From the NCBI GenBank assembly GCA_963813895.1, contig CAWFAS010000005.1:372001-436000 (forward strand): DNA of 64,000 nt. Direction: 5' to 3'. The stretch comes from DASZWJ01 sp963813895. Lineage in GTDB: Bacteria; Pseudomonadota; Gammaproteobacteria; JAURND01. The stretch's first letter is position 1; the number at the start of each line of letters is the position of its first letter. Shown in pieces: positions 17,348 through 26,855 of the stretch. The notes below the pieces were generated by a model. The model was not told the origin of the DNA. It did no database searches and was given only the letters and a program-made list of their open reading frames with translations. Position numbers and translations under genes: made by a program.

Positions 17348-17884
17348 GCATGTCTCCTTTAGCTGTTAAACAGCCAGAGGCAGCAAGCTGGGGGGGGTAA
17401 GACTAATGGCGGAGCTTTAGTAGGTCTAGGCCCCGCTCATCAATCGCCCTCCCTCAGCTCACCGCCTCCTCACACATTGAAAGACCCACTACAGACAAAA
17501 GCCCACCATCCCACCGCCACCACATCTTAAGGCGGGAGGGTTGTTTTAGGATAGGGGGATGCCAGGTTTGGAAAAACCCAAAACAAGGCCATGTCAGTAA
17601 AAAATCAAACAGAGTGAAAAAAGGAATTTTGCACAGACGCGCGTTGGTGTAAACTGCAATTGCCATTAAGAACCTCTTGTGTAGGTTGTTGTGGTAGTCG
17701 TGCCGGTTGGGTGTTCGTGCACCCACCCGGTGCGCACATTATGTGTCTAACCCGTCTTCAAATGCAACTGGTTAATGTTTGTTTAAGCATTCGATTGTTT
17801 ACTTAAATACTAAAAAATGCTATTTAAGCCTTTCTCTTATCTAAAGATTTTAATAGGTTGCTTTAGAGAGGCAGCAGTTAATTA
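17348..17884. other. no gene supported
   Basis: About 540 bp with a run of G near 17391. An open frame on the minus strand (17454-17726) lacks codon or family support. I see no repeat or RNA here. Confidence 0.5.
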
Positions 17885-18259
17885 ATGTCATTTCGTAAAG
17901 ATCTCAAACATATAATTCTTTTTGCACGCCCAGAATTTCAAGCCTACAGGCCAATTCAACGTTTGTTTAATAATACGGAAAATTTGGCTGCTCGACCAAA
18001 TCGCAATCAACATGCTGCACAATTACAAAAAGAAATAGAAAAAGTTTGCAATACTGTTTTTTCTGATGATTGGCGTTTTTATTTCAGGCAGGCCAGAGGT
18101 TACAATAAATTTATTTGCCTCGGCAATACTGTCTTTTATCGCCAGAACCTCCAAATTATTCACTGTATCCTTCGTCCACGCCAAAAGGGGTTGCATCAGG
18201 ATTTAATGGGGACCCAGATGGAACATCTGTTCCTGGCGGTATTTTTTAAAACATTATAA
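17885..18259 (+). CDS. hypothetical protein
   Basis: This 124-residue basic protein has AGAGG 12 nt before the ATG. It has no signal peptide, membrane segment or motif I recognise. Composition resembles the surrounding AT-rich genes. A real but lineage-restricted gene is plausible. Confidence 0.5.
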   Translation: MSFRKDLKHIILFARPEFQAYRPIQRLFNNTENLAARPNRNQHAAQLQKEIEKVCNTVFSDDWRFYFRQARGYNKFICLGNTVFYRQNLQIIHCILRPRQKGLHQDLMGTQMEHLFLAVFFKTL

Positions 18260-18267
18260 TATTTATT

Positions 18268-18300
18268 TTTAATACCATTTTAAGAATTGATTGATATATT
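18268..18300 (+). promoter_or_regulatory. PmrA-like direct repeat plus -10 for the small gene at 18334
   Basis: TTTAATACCATTTTAAG (18268-18284) has two TTTAA half-sites 11 bp apart; 10 nt later comes TATATT (18295-18300). The geometry matches the boxes at 7737, 41100 and 47240. Confidence 0.6.
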
Positions 18301-18333
18301 TGGTCTAAGTTAAATTTATTAAAGGTAGGAACA

Positions 18334-18552
18334 ATGGCAGATCAACAAATAGAAATAGACGTGAATCTAACACTCATTGAAAACATCGACCCTGAAGAGA
18401 TTGATACTCCAACCGCCCTTGATTTATCAATATATCCAAATCACTTTAATTTTTTTGGCAACAACGAAGCTGCTGAGCTAGCTAAAAACCCAGCAGAAAT
18501 GACTAGCCCTCTTGAAAAGATAGACATACCGATTAGCCCCATAAGATCTTAA
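18334..18552 (+). CDS. small acidic protein, effector candidate
   Basis: The product has 72 residues, is strongly acidic (IDVNLTLIENIDPEEIDT) and has no recognised fold. AAAGGTAGG lies 6 nt before the ATG, and a PmrA-like promoter starts 66 bp upstream. That promoter is the main reason to regard this short frame as a gene and possible Dot/Icm substrate. It could also be the remnant of a longer effector. Confidence 0.55.
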   Translation: MADQQIEIDVNLTLIENIDPEEIDTPTALDLSIYPNHFNFFGNNEAAELAKNPAEMTSPLEKIDIPISPIRS

Positions 18553-18698
18553 AAAAGATGGCTCAACTGGACTGACGCTTCAAGGCTGATAGGGTATATA
18601 ATTGTATTGGACATAGAAAAACATGGACGTATGAGTTTATCGGATTGTGGCGTTGGTCTATAATCGTTCCTTGTGACTAATATTCTGAGGAAAACAAT

Positions 18699-19295
18699 AT
18701 GTTCAGCAAAACTATAAAATTTCTTATTTTGGCATTTTTTTTAGCTAATTTCCTTCCTATATCGATATCGTTGGCTGATACTCCGCTTAAATCATTAATC
18801 ATTAGCAATGATGGTTTAGGTTTTATTCATGAAAAGACACCTTATAAGCAGATTAAAAAAGAATTGGGAAAAAGCTATACCTTTGAAGACAAAAAAGATT
18901 ATATGGATGGTTTTAGTGCAATTGAGGTTAAGCAAAATGGAACAACCTTGTTTAATTTGGTGTATCTTGTAGATTCAAAAATAAAGGCTAATTCTACTTT
19001 TGATTCGATTGATGTGGACAATAGTGAGATAAAGACAAAAAAAGGCATTGGCCCAGGGAGTTTGATTTCAGAGGCTGAAAAAGCCTACGGGAAAGTTGAT
19101 TTGGATTACCATTGGGAAGTTGAGGGAAGAGAATTGGCTGGTTTTGAGCATGCTCCGGAAAACCTGGGTTTTATTACAGGGGTTGCAGGTGACGCAGGGA
19201 TTTATCCTAAAGATATTTCAACGACTTACCAAACAACGTCCCGCTATAAAAAAGGCGCAAAAATTGAATACATCACGGTTCAATTTGGTCGTTAA
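18699..19295 (+). CDS. exported hypothetical protein
   Basis: The 198-residue protein begins with a clear Sec signal peptide (MFSKTIKFLILAFFLANFLP, cleavage probably after SLA about residue 26). A mixed alpha/beta domain without known motif follows; GIGPGSLISEAEKAYG resembles a repeat seen in small periplasmic proteins of unknown role. GAGGAAAAC precedes the ATG. Periplasmic or outer-membrane location is inferred. Confidence 0.75.
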   Translation: MFSKTIKFLILAFFLANFLPISISLADTPLKSLIISNDGLGFIHEKTPYKQIKKELGKSYTFEDKKDYMDGFSAIEVKQNGTTLFNLVYLVDSKIKANSTFDSIDVDNSEIKTKKGIGPGSLISEAEKAYGKVDLDYHWEVEGRELAGFEHAPENLGFITGVAGDAGIYPKDISTTYQTTSRYKKGAKIEYITVQFGR

Positions 19296-19427
19296 TCGTA
19301 GGGATTTGCGATTTCAAACATTAACCGACTGAAAGATTCAAATAAATAGAATTTACTTTTTTCAAAATAACCTCGATAAAAAATGGTCATAGCCAAATCA
19401 GGGTTAGAGGATGAAGGAGGAATTGCA

Positions 19428-21011
19428 ATGTATGACGAACAGACCGCGGAGCCGAACGGCGTGGCGGCGCGCACGCAGCCATTCACCTCGCGGGAATTTC
19501 TCGAGAGCCTCGACGATGGCCGCGAGATATGGATCTACGGCGAGCGCGTGAAGAATGTCACCACTCATCCCGCCTTTCGCAATACCGTGCGTATGCTGGC
19601 CCGGCTCTATGACGCGCTGCACGACAAGCGCAAGTCCATTTTGTGCTGCGAGACCGACACCGGCAACGGCGGCTACACCCAGAAATTTTTCAAGGCCTCG
19701 CGCAATGCCGAAGAAATGGTCGGCGCGCGCGACGCTATCGCCGAATGGGCGCGCGTCACCTATGGCTGGATGGGCCGCAGCCCCGATTACAAGGCCGCCT
19801 TCCTGGCCACCCTGGGCGCTAATTCCGATTTTTACACGCCGTTCCATGAGAATGCGCGCCGCTGGTACAAAAAAGTCCAGGAAGAAGTCACCTTCGTCAA
19901 TCACGCCATCGTCAATCCGCCTGTCGATCGCAACAAAGAACTGGCCGAAGTTCGCGACGTTTACATGCGTGTCGAGAAGGAAACCGACGGCGGGCTGGTT
20001 GTGAGTGGCGCCAAAGTGGCGGCCACTACTTCCACGCTCACGCATTATAACTTCATCGCCAATAACGGCGCCCTGCCCATCAAGACCAAGGACTTCGCCT
20101 TTGTCTGCATCGTGCCTACCAATGCTGCTGGCCTGAAGCTGTTCTGCCGCCCTTCTTACGAGATGACTGCTGCGGTTATGGGCAGTCCCTTCGACTACCC
20201 ACTCTCGAGCCGCCTCGATGAAAACGATTCGATCATCGTGTTCGACAAAGTGTTCGTGCCCTGGGAGAACGTCTTCGCCTACGGCGATATCGACAAGGTG
20301 AATAATTTCTTTCCACGCTCGGGCTTCCTGCCGCGCTTTATGTTTCACGGCTGCACGCGGCTGGCAGTGAAGCTCGATTTCATCGCCGGGCTCTTGCTCA
20401 AGGGCGTTGATGCTACCGGCGCCAAGGATTTCCGCGGCGTGCAGGCGCAGGTGGGTGAAGTGCTCGCCTGGCGCAACCTGTTCTGGGCGCTCTCCGATGC
20501 CATGGCTCGCACCCCCACACCCTGGACACCCGGCTATGTTCTTCCAAATCTCGACTACGGGCTGGCCTATCGCGTGATGTCCAGCATAGCCTACCCCCGG
20601 CTGAAGGAAATCATCGAGAACGTGTTGGCCAGCGCGCTGATCTACCTGCCCTCACACGCCAATGACTTCAAGCATGAGGAGACTCGCAAGTATCTCGACC
20701 AGTTCATGCGCGCCTCAAACGGCTATTCGGCGCTCGATCGCGTGAAGCTAATGAAGCTCATGTGGGACGCCATGAGCAGCGAGTTCGGAGGTCGCCACGA
20801 ACTCTATGAGCGCAACTATTTCGGCAATCACGAAAGCATTCGCTACGAAGTGCTGATGGCGGCCGACATGCTCGGCCAGTCCACCCAATATAAGGGCTTC
20901 GCCGAGCAATGCATGTCGGAATATGATCTGGATGGCTGGACCGTGCCGGACCTGATCAACCCGGACGACGTCAGCGCGGTACTGAAGAATGGGAAACGAA
21001 AAAAGCCATAA
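19428..21011 (+). CDS. 4-hydroxyphenylacetate 3-monooxygenase family oxygenase component (HpaB-like), GC-rich
   Basis: From ATG 19428 (preceded by AAGGAGG) the product has 527 residues, the usual HpaB length. Conserved stretches include FTSREFLESLDDGREIWIYG, GWMGRSPDYKAAFLATLG, the VSGAKVAATTSTLTHYNF flavin region, DNxIVFDKVFVPWENVF-like text and the C-terminal LYERNYFGNHE. The family uses FADH2 from a partner reductase to ortho-hydroxylate phenols. No HpaC reductase is present here. The gene is visibly GC-rich with GC-ending codons, ending abruptly at both sides in AT-rich DNA, so it is almost certainly a recent acquisition from a high-GC bacterium. Exact substrate is unknown. Confidence 0.88.
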   Translation: MYDEQTAEPNGVAARTQPFTSREFLESLDDGREIWIYGERVKNVTTHPAFRNTVRMLARLYDALHDKRKSILCCETDTGNGGYTQKFFKASRNAEEMVGARDAIAEWARVTYGWMGRSPDYKAAFLATLGANSDFYTPFHENARRWYKKVQEEVTFVNHAIVNPPVDRNKELAEVRDVYMRVEKETDGGLVVSGAKVAATTSTLTHYNFIANNGALPIKTKDFAFVCIVPTNAAGLKLFCRPSYEMTAAVMGSPFDYPLSSRLDENDSIIVFDKVFVPWENVFAYGDIDKVNNFFPRSGFLPRFMFHGCTRLAVKLDFIAGLLLKGVDATGAKDFRGVQAQVGEVLAWRNLFWALSDAMARTPTPWTPGYVLPNLDYGLAYRVMSSIAYPRLKEIIENVLASALIYLPSHANDFKHEETRKYLDQFMRASNGYSALDRVKLMKLMWDAMSSEFGGRHELYERNYFGNHESIRYEVLMAADMLGQSTQYKGFAEQCMSEYDLDGWTVPDLINPDDVSAVLKNGKRKKP

Positions 21012-21053
21012 TCGTATTGCGTCGGATTCTCTGGTGCTTGAATCATAAAAACT

Positions 21054-21190
21054 TCATTCGTTGTGTCCGTTCTTTAGCTCGATCATCATTTTTTTCCGGT
21101 TGCCATTAGGCTTTATTCCTACCATAACACCCAAAACATCAGCCGTCGTATGAAAAGTGATGCGATTTAAATGTAGATTTAGATCAATGG
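21054..21190 (-). pseudogene. possible C-terminal gene fragment
   Basis: The minus strand reads IDLNLHLNRITFHTTADVLG then GIKPNGNRKKMMIELKNGHNE and a stop, with no start. Protein-like composition but no family recognised. Confidence 0.25.
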
Positions 21191-21422
21191 GCTTAATTAT
21201 TATTAACCAAAATTAAGAGGAGGAAAGAATCAGATAAAAAAGCGATAGTTGTCGATGGCCCACTGGCGGATCGCCAAATTAAGTTGTCAATTCAGTTATG
21301 TGTTGTTGAGTTATTATTTCCCCATAGTATATCCACTCTCAAAGTTCCAAACACAACATAAATTTACCTCAATCTGATATATCCTAAAGTAGTTTATTTT
21401 TAACTATACAGGAGATATCGTC

Positions 21423-21540
21423 ATGCTTGACCAAATAATTCCACACCCCTATTACAGGCAAAAGCATCTGAGAAAGCAGGGGGTCAAATCTGAGGAAAGC
21501 AGGGGGTCAAATCTGGATTTAGGCTATCAAAGGCATAAAG
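21423..21540 (+). repeat. REP-like GGGTCAAATCTGGA repeats split by group II intron copy 1
   Basis: Two copies of AGCAGGGGGTCAAATCTG (from 21475 and 21497) precede the intron end; the mirror arm TCCAGATTTGACCC lies on the other side of the intron at 23379-23392. Rejoined, they form a hairpin arm pair around TTTAGGCTATCAAAGGCATA. A short frame from ATG 21423 (MLDQIIPHPYYRQKHLRKQG) runs through and may be an N-terminal fragment of an unrelated gene. Relatives of the repeat are at 25630, 30966, 31126 and 40740. Confidence 0.65.
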
Positions 21541-23378
21541 GTGAGTAGACCAGCGGAACTGCCCCTCTGGCCCCTCGCAGAACCGTACTTAACACTCTCG
21601 TGTTATACGGCTCCCATTAAATGGACACAGTTGTAATACCTATTCTCCAATGCGCGAATAGACTCTTATGTTTCACCGCAAACTCCGCCATACACCTCGT
21701 TGCGTAGGTTTTCCGGTTCGCCAGCTTCGCATATTTCCTCATACTCCACATTGTGAGCGTTCGGTTAAATCTCTGGAATACTTTATTTAGCGCTGATTTG
21801 GTGAATTTTCCATAATAGTTAATCCACCCTTGTATCTTTGGATTGAGCCACTTCGCCAGTTCTTGCAGACTTAGGTTGCTTTTGTTCCTTACATTCAGCT
21901 CCCTAATTTCCTGTGTAATGGCTTTTTCTGCTTTTGGACTTATTGCTGGTAGAAAACTTCCAAATATTTCTTTTGTCTTCCTGTTTTCTGCTCTCCTTAC
22001 TCGAAATTCATATCCCAGAAATTCAAAGCTTGTATTGCCAGTATAGGCTTCCTTTCGACCGCCATCTTTGCAGTACACTATCTTTGTTTTCTCTGGATGT
22101 ATTTCAAGCTTGCATTCCCTAAACCGCTGTTCAAGCTCACTTAACAAAGTCTCAGCCTGTTCTTTGGTTTTACAATGGCAGATTCCATCATCAGCATATC
22201 GACACCACAGTGATTCTGGATGATACTTTGTCATCCATACATCAAAAACGTAGTGCAAATATAAATTACTTAGCAGCGGACTAATGACCCCGCCCTGGGG
22301 TGTTCCGGTATCCCTGCTTTTGACAGTTCCGTCCGGCAACTCCACGGGGGCTTTTATCCATCGCTCTAAATACAATAATATACATTTATTGTCGGTATGT
22401 TGACGCACCGCTTTCATCAACAGATCATGGTCTATGTTGTCAAATAGCCCTTTTATATCAAACTCTATGAGCCAGTCGTAACTCCAGCACCGCTTTCGTG
22501 TGACCCCTATAGCATCCAGCGCCGATTTGTTCGGTCTGTATCCATATGAGTCTTCCAAAAAGTGTGGCTCTACTAATGGTTCAAACATCAGCTTGATCGT
22601 CATTTGCGCTATTCTATCCGATACAGTCGGCACTCCAAGCAGTCTTGTTCCTCCCTGCTTCTTAGGGATTTCTACCCCTCTCACAGCTGGCGGAAAATAG
22701 CTGCCTGAGCTGAGTCTGTTCCAGATTTTGTATAGGTTCTTACTCAGTTTCTTATCAAAGTCGAGCAAGGATTCTCGGTCTATTCCAGCACCACCTTTGT
22801 TCTCTTTGACTCGTTGATAAGCCTCCCATACTAACCTCTTTGATATTACAAATGGTTTTGGTTTATCCACTTCTTATCCTCTTTTCAAGTTCCGAAATTG
22901 ACAACCACATTTAACGCTGCCCCTTCGCTCCACTCCCATTACAGGAGTTTCATCACTACTACGAACAGCTCCGTCACAGTTTCTGGCATCGATACTCTCA
23001 CTCTTGAGATTTTACCCCTTGAGTTTCTCTCTTTTGCATCCAGATAACTGCTTCCCGCAGTTCCACATTAAAGCCCAGGTTAGGCTCGTGCCATCTCTAC
23101 GCCGAACGCCACATACTCAGTAAGCAGGTTGCCTGTATGTTTGTCCCAAAATATCTGGAAGATTTTGATTTTGACGTTACTTAGGTCTAACGACGCTTCA
23201 ACAATGGTTCAGTTTTATTCACCTTCCTAACCCCTACCTCGCCAGTTTTCCGCTGGCTTTACTTAACGCTCACTACCGTTTTCCTTGAACAGCAGCTTAA
23301 GTTGGTTTGTGACCGACTCCTGCAAGCAGATCACGGCGGGCCTTCCGCCATCTTTATTGTAGCTTTGCTACGGCGCAC
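21541..23378 (-). mobile_element. group II intron, copy 1 (complete, 1,838 nt)
   Basis: The 5' end on the minus strand is GTGCGCCGTAGC (from 23378); the 3' end is ...GGTCTACTCAC (to 21541). Domain V is the 34-nt hairpin at 21580-21613 (GAGCCGTATAACACGAG then GTGTTAAGTACGGTTC). The encoded maturase lacks an endonuclease domain, as in class C introns. It is inserted in one arm of a REP-like palindrome. Ends were placed by comparison with copy 2, and both give exactly 1,838 nt. Confidence 0.9.
21617..22870 (-). CDS. ltrA: group II intron reverse transcriptase/maturase (class C type), intact
   Basis: The 417-residue protein carries RT blocks: VRGVEIPKKQGGTRLLGVPT, YGYRPNKSALDAI, DIKGLFDNIDHDLL, GTPQGGVISPLLSNLYLH, the catalytic YADD (WCRYADDG) and FLGYEFRVRR. 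The C-terminal maturase X domain includes WINYYGKFTKSALNKVFQRFN. There is no HNH endonuclease, which fits class C introns that use terminator-like or palindromic DNA targets. It promotes splicing and retrohoming of its own intron RNA. Intact, so it can act in trans on copy 2, whose maturase is interrupted. Confidence 0.94.
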   Translation of the reverse strand: MDKPKPFVISKRLVWEAYQRVKENKGGAGIDRESLLDFDKKLSKNLYKIWNRLSSGSYFPPAVRGVEIPKKQGGTRLLGVPTVSDRIAQMTIKLMFEPLVEPHFLEDSYGYRPNKSALDAIGVTRKRCWSYDWLIEFDIKGLFDNIDHDLLMKAVRQHTDNKCILLYLERWIKAPVELPDGTVKSRDTGTPQGGVISPLLSNLYLHYVFDVWMTKYHPESLWCRYADDGICHCKTKEQAETLLSELEQRFRECKLEIHPEKTKIVYCKDGGRKEAYTGNTSFEFLGYEFRVRRAENRKTKEIFGSFLPAISPKAEKAITQEIRELNVRNKSNLSLQELAKWLNPKIQGWINYYGKFTKSALNKVFQRFNRTLTMWSMRKYAKLANRKTYATRCMAEFAVKHKSLFAHWRIGITTVSI

Positions 23379-23396
23379 TCCAGATTTGACCCTCTG

Positions 23397-23540
23397 CTTT
23401 TAGAAGACGGCAAGCAATTACGGCTATTACCCCATTTGCCAGCACATTGGAATGAATTTTCAGTAGACTATCGTTTCAAAAAAAAAACCTATAAGATTGT
23501 TGTCAGACGTGTGGCTGGAGAAATACGGTGTTTTTCTAGA
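23397..23540 (+). pseudogene. C-terminal fragment of a GH94/GH65-like glycoside phosphorylase
   Basis: LLEDGKQLRLLPHLPAHW then NEFSVDYRFKKKTYKIVV resembles the last strand region (IPxxWxxFxVxYRFxxxxYxIxV) of cellobiose-phosphorylase/cyclic-glucan-synthase type enzymes. The rest of the gene is absent; the fragment begins right after the intron's flanking repeat. Confidence 0.45.
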
Positions 23541-23623
23541 GGATATTCTGCTGGAACAAGCTGTCATTTCGCTAGCTGCTTCAACGCTATAGTAGACAAA
23601 AAACCAATAATAGGACTCTCACC

Positions 23624-25294
23624 ATGCCAAAAACAATCGTTCATAAAAATGTTCTAACAGAGGAAAATCGCAGCAAACTGATTGAAGCCGCCAATAAATT
23701 GAAGAGAGAAAATATTTTGCAACATCCATCACTAAAAGACCCTAACCAGAAAATCTTTTTGGAAAAATTCTTTAATGCACTCGATAAAATAAAAGATCTG
23801 GATGAATTTTACTGCGCAGCAAATGACCTAGTCAGGATTTCCTCAGTCTTGAAAAATGATACCTTTAATCAGCTGTTAGGGCTGATCTATGAAAATATTG
23901 ACTTAGAATACAGGCCAACTGACCATTCTATTCTTTATTACGCAGAAGGCGGCGGAAAGTGGAAGGATATAATAGTCAAATTTGATAACAATGCTGCAGG
24001 ATTCATTAGGGACGCTATTGGAAAAGGCAGTATTGCACGGGGTTACCGTGGTGACGTGCAAAATGCGCCGACAGAAGTAGAATCCACTTATCATGATCGC
24101 GAGTTTACTCGAGAAATATTAGATTTTATAAACCCCACCTATTTTAAAAACAACCTAAACAGATTGGGTTTTGTTACTATCAAAGATACGATAAAACCGC
24201 AGCTTCCGCTTTTTTCTAATTTCGGCTCATTAGAATCAGAGGAAGCCTTAGCAAGTAACTATATTACACATTTGGGTATACCTGAAGATAAGCAATTTAT
24301 AGCTCAGCCAGACGTCGTTAAAGATATGAAGGAGGTGGGTATAGCAGGAACGTCATATGGCGGGGGTATTTGTCATATACGAGACGATTATCCCAACTCC
24401 ATTTTTTGGGATGATAAAGGTGCATTTGCCCTTAAGAAGTTTGTAGAAATCGCTCACAGCCATGTCTTTCCGCGAGAACTTGTTCAACCTGAAGGAGCCT
24501 TCACCATCGAGAGCAGCTTGGCGATACAATCACGCCATGAGTGGGAGAAACTACAACGACTCTCAGAGCAAAAGCCTGAGAGCCGCTTGGCGATACAATC
24601 ACGCCATGAGCGGGAGAAACTACAACGACACTCAGAGCAAAAGCGTGAGAGCCGCTCTCCTGATTCAGATCTTGATGAGAAAAAAAAGTCACCCTTTTTT
24701 TCTCATTCAAGCACGACTGTTATTTTATTCCCTAAACCAAAAGATGAAAAGAAAATTTCCTTACAACCCTTAAACACAGACGAAGACGATCTAAGGAAAG
24801 AGAGACAAAAAGCCTTAGAGGCCTTACAAGGGGACAGGTACGATCTGTTTATGAAATACATATTCAAGCTTTTTGATAATAAAAAACCTAAAACAGGCAA
24901 GCCCAACACTGTTAAAATTCTTCACGAACCTAACGATCGGCAACCTACCGAGCCTTACCTACATTTATTCTTTGACGAAGGTAGGCAGCAACCAGCGATT
25001 GCTTCGTACAGCGGCCTGCTTTTATTAGACAAGAAGTCGGATAAATTCATCGTGATAAATAAAAAAGAGCAGGGACCTTTCATGCCTGAAAATGACCAGC
25101 AAAGATTTAAGAATGCCGTTGTTTTAGGTTTTACTAGGACAATAATTACGGAAGCAAATACGTTCTCTAATCGGTTTAATACGCCCGGTGAAGCAGCACT
25201 AAACTACTTTGAAGCACAAAGCAAAAACTGGGAAGAAATTAATCCTCAACAGCACTTAGAGAAAGGCAAGGACGATAGCTGCCTAATACTATGA
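23624..25294 (+). CDS. putative effector with C-terminal CaaX box (CLIL)
   Basis: The 556-residue hypothetical protein has a soluble N-terminal domain (about 1-290, for example TSYGGGICHIRDDYP) and a repeat region (two 23-residue units at about 297-342, reading LAIQSRHEREKLQRHSEQK). A Lys-rich C-terminal domain ends KGKDDSCLIL. A terminal Cys-aliphatic-aliphatic-Leu is a geranylgeranylation-type CaaX signal in eukaryotes; bacteria have no such enzyme, and several Legionella effectors use host prenylation for membrane targeting. No catalytic motif recognised. The gene lies between the two intron copies. Effector role is inferred. Confidence 0.65.
   Translation: MPKTIVHKNVLTEENRSKLIEAANKLKRENILQHPSLKDPNQKIFLEKFFNALDKIKDLDEFYCAANDLVRISSVLKNDTFNQLLGLIYENIDLEYRPTDHSILYYAEGGGKWKDIIVKFDNNAAGFIRDAIGKGSIARGYRGDVQNAPTEVESTYHDREFTREILDFINPTYFKNNLNRLGFVTIKDTIKPQLPLFSNFGSLESEEALASNYITHLGIPEDKQFIAQPDVVKDMKEVGIAGTSYGGGICHIRDDYPNSIFWDDKGAFALKKFVEIAHSHVFPRELVQPEGAFTIESSLAIQSRHEWEKLQRLSEQKPESRLAIQSRHEREKLQRHSEQKRESRSPDSDLDEKKKSPFFSHSSTTVILFPKPKDEKKISLQPLNTDEDDLRKERQKALEALQGDRYDLFMKYIFKLFDNKKPKTGKPNTVKILHEPNDRQPTEPYLHLFFDEGRQQPAIASYSGLLLLDKKSDKFIVINKKEQGPFMPENDQQRFKNAVVLGFTRTIITEANTFSNRFNTPGEAALNYFEAQSKNWEEINPQQHLEKGKDDSCLIL
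24511..24648 (+). repeat. 69-bp in-frame tandem repeat (2 units)
   Basis: Two units starting at 24511 and 24580 differ at only a few bases, and 8 nt of a third follow. Each encodes 23 residues (core SRHEREKLQRHSEQK, charged and probably helical). Copy number may vary between strains without shifting frame. Confidence 0.85.
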
Positions 25295-25334
25295 AAATGA
25301 AGACAGGCTCTCAAAGCAGCCCTCGTTTCCAGTG

Positions 25335-25634
25335 TCACAACACACCAACGCAGCTAATGGCAACCACCAGTAGATTGGCTGCGACTGACGATGCCATGAT
25401 ATGGATTTCTGGATTGAAACCCTGAGCCAACAACGTTGCTGATGGAGAAATGGCGAAAATCAAGCCCACAGTAATAGGTTGGCACAGTCGTGTGCCTTCC
25501 TGCAGTAAATAGAGGCTGAGAATGACACCAATACCAGTCAACGGCAACAGCCAATGCCACTCATTGGCGATAAATGAAATCAATCGGTTAGGGTCTTCTT
25601 GCAGCAGCAATGCGACGATGGATAGGTGAGGGGT
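25335..25634 (-). pseudogene. C-terminal fragment of a multi-spanning membrane transporter (DMT-like)
   Basis: The minus strand reads WHWLLPLTGIGVILSLYLLQ, then ITVGLIFAISPSATLLAQGF and SSVAANLLVVAISCVGVL: three hydrophobic segments resembling the last TMs of EamA/DMT permeases. It is cut on its 5' side by the REP repeat and group II intron copy 2. Confidence 0.45.
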
Positions 25635-26734
25635 CAAATCTGGAGTGCGCCGTAGCAAAGCTACAATAAAGATGGCGGAAGGCCCGCCGTGATCTGCTTG
25701 CAGGAGTCGGTCACAAACCAACTTAAGCTGCTGTTCAAGGAAAACGGTAGTGAGCGTTAAGTAAAGCCAGCGGAAAACTGGCGAGGTAGGGGTTAGGAAG
25801 GTGAATAAAACTGAACCATTGTTGAAGCGTCGTTAGACCTAAGTAACGTCAAAATCAAAATCTTCCAGATATTTTGGGACAAACATACAGGCAACCTGCT
25901 TACTGAGTATGTGGCGTTCGGCGTAGAGATGGCACGAGCCTAACCTGGGCTTTAATGTGGAACTGCGGGAAGCAGTTATCTGGATGCAAAAGAGAGAAAC
26001 TCAAGGGGTAAAATCTCAAGAGTGAGAGTATCGATGCCAGAAACTGTGACGGAGCTGTTCGTAGTAGTGATGAAACTCCTGTAATGGGAGTGGAGCGAAG
26101 GGGCAGCGTTAAATGTGGTTGTCAATTTCGGAACTTGAAAAGAGGATAAGAAGTGGATAAACCAAAACCATTTGTAATATCAAAGAGGTTAGTATGGGAG
26201 GCTTATCAACGAGTCAAAGAGAACAAAGGTGGTGCTGGAATAGACCGAGAATCCTTGCTCGACTTTGATAAGAAACTGAGTAAGAACCTATACAAAATCT
26301 GGAACAGACTCAGCTCAGGCAGCTATTTTCCGCCAGCTGTGAGAGGGGTAGAAATCCCTAAGAAGCAGGGAGGAACAAGACTGCTTGGAGTGCCGACTGT
26401 ATCGGATAGAATAGCGCAAATGACGATCAAGCTGATGTTTGAACCATTAGTAGAGCCACACTTTTTGGAAGACTCATATGGATACAGACCGAACAAATCG
26501 GCGCTGGATGCTATAGGGGTCACACGAAAGCGGTGCTGGAGTTACGACTGGCTCATAGAGTTTGATATAAAAGGGCTATTTGACAACATAGACCATGATC
26601 TGTTGATGAAAGCGGTGCGTCAACATACCGACAATAAATGTATATTATTGTATTTAGAGCGATGGATAAAAGCCCCCGTGGAGTTGCCGGACGGAACTGT
26701 CAAAAGCAGGGATACCGGAACACCCCAGGGCGGG

Positions 26735-26842
26735 TTATGCAAAGCTTTGCATAATCCACCTTATGCGAAGTAGGACATTATGCAAAGTAAATTACTTAGG
26801 TTATTAAAAAATAATGATTTTACTTTTATTTACTTTGCATAA
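26735..26842. repeat. RIT left end: inverted-motif array
   Basis: TTATGCAAAGCTTTGCATAA (26735-26754, a perfect palindrome) is followed by TTATGCGAAG (26761), TTATGCAAAG (26778) and the inverted CTTTGCATAA (26833-26842). The last three mirror the right end in order; the first palindrome has no counterpart on the right. Confidence 0.85.
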
Positions 26843-26855
26843 TTTCTCATGGTGT

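Noticed and set aside
17454..17726. 90-residue minus-strand open frame
   Set aside because: No start signal and composition unlike neighbouring genes; treated as intergenic.
19404..20348. 314-residue open frame opposite the HpaB-like gene
   Set aside because: It is a shadow caused by the high GC content of the hpaB-like gene; the translation has no domain pattern and the plus-strand frame is clearly the gene.
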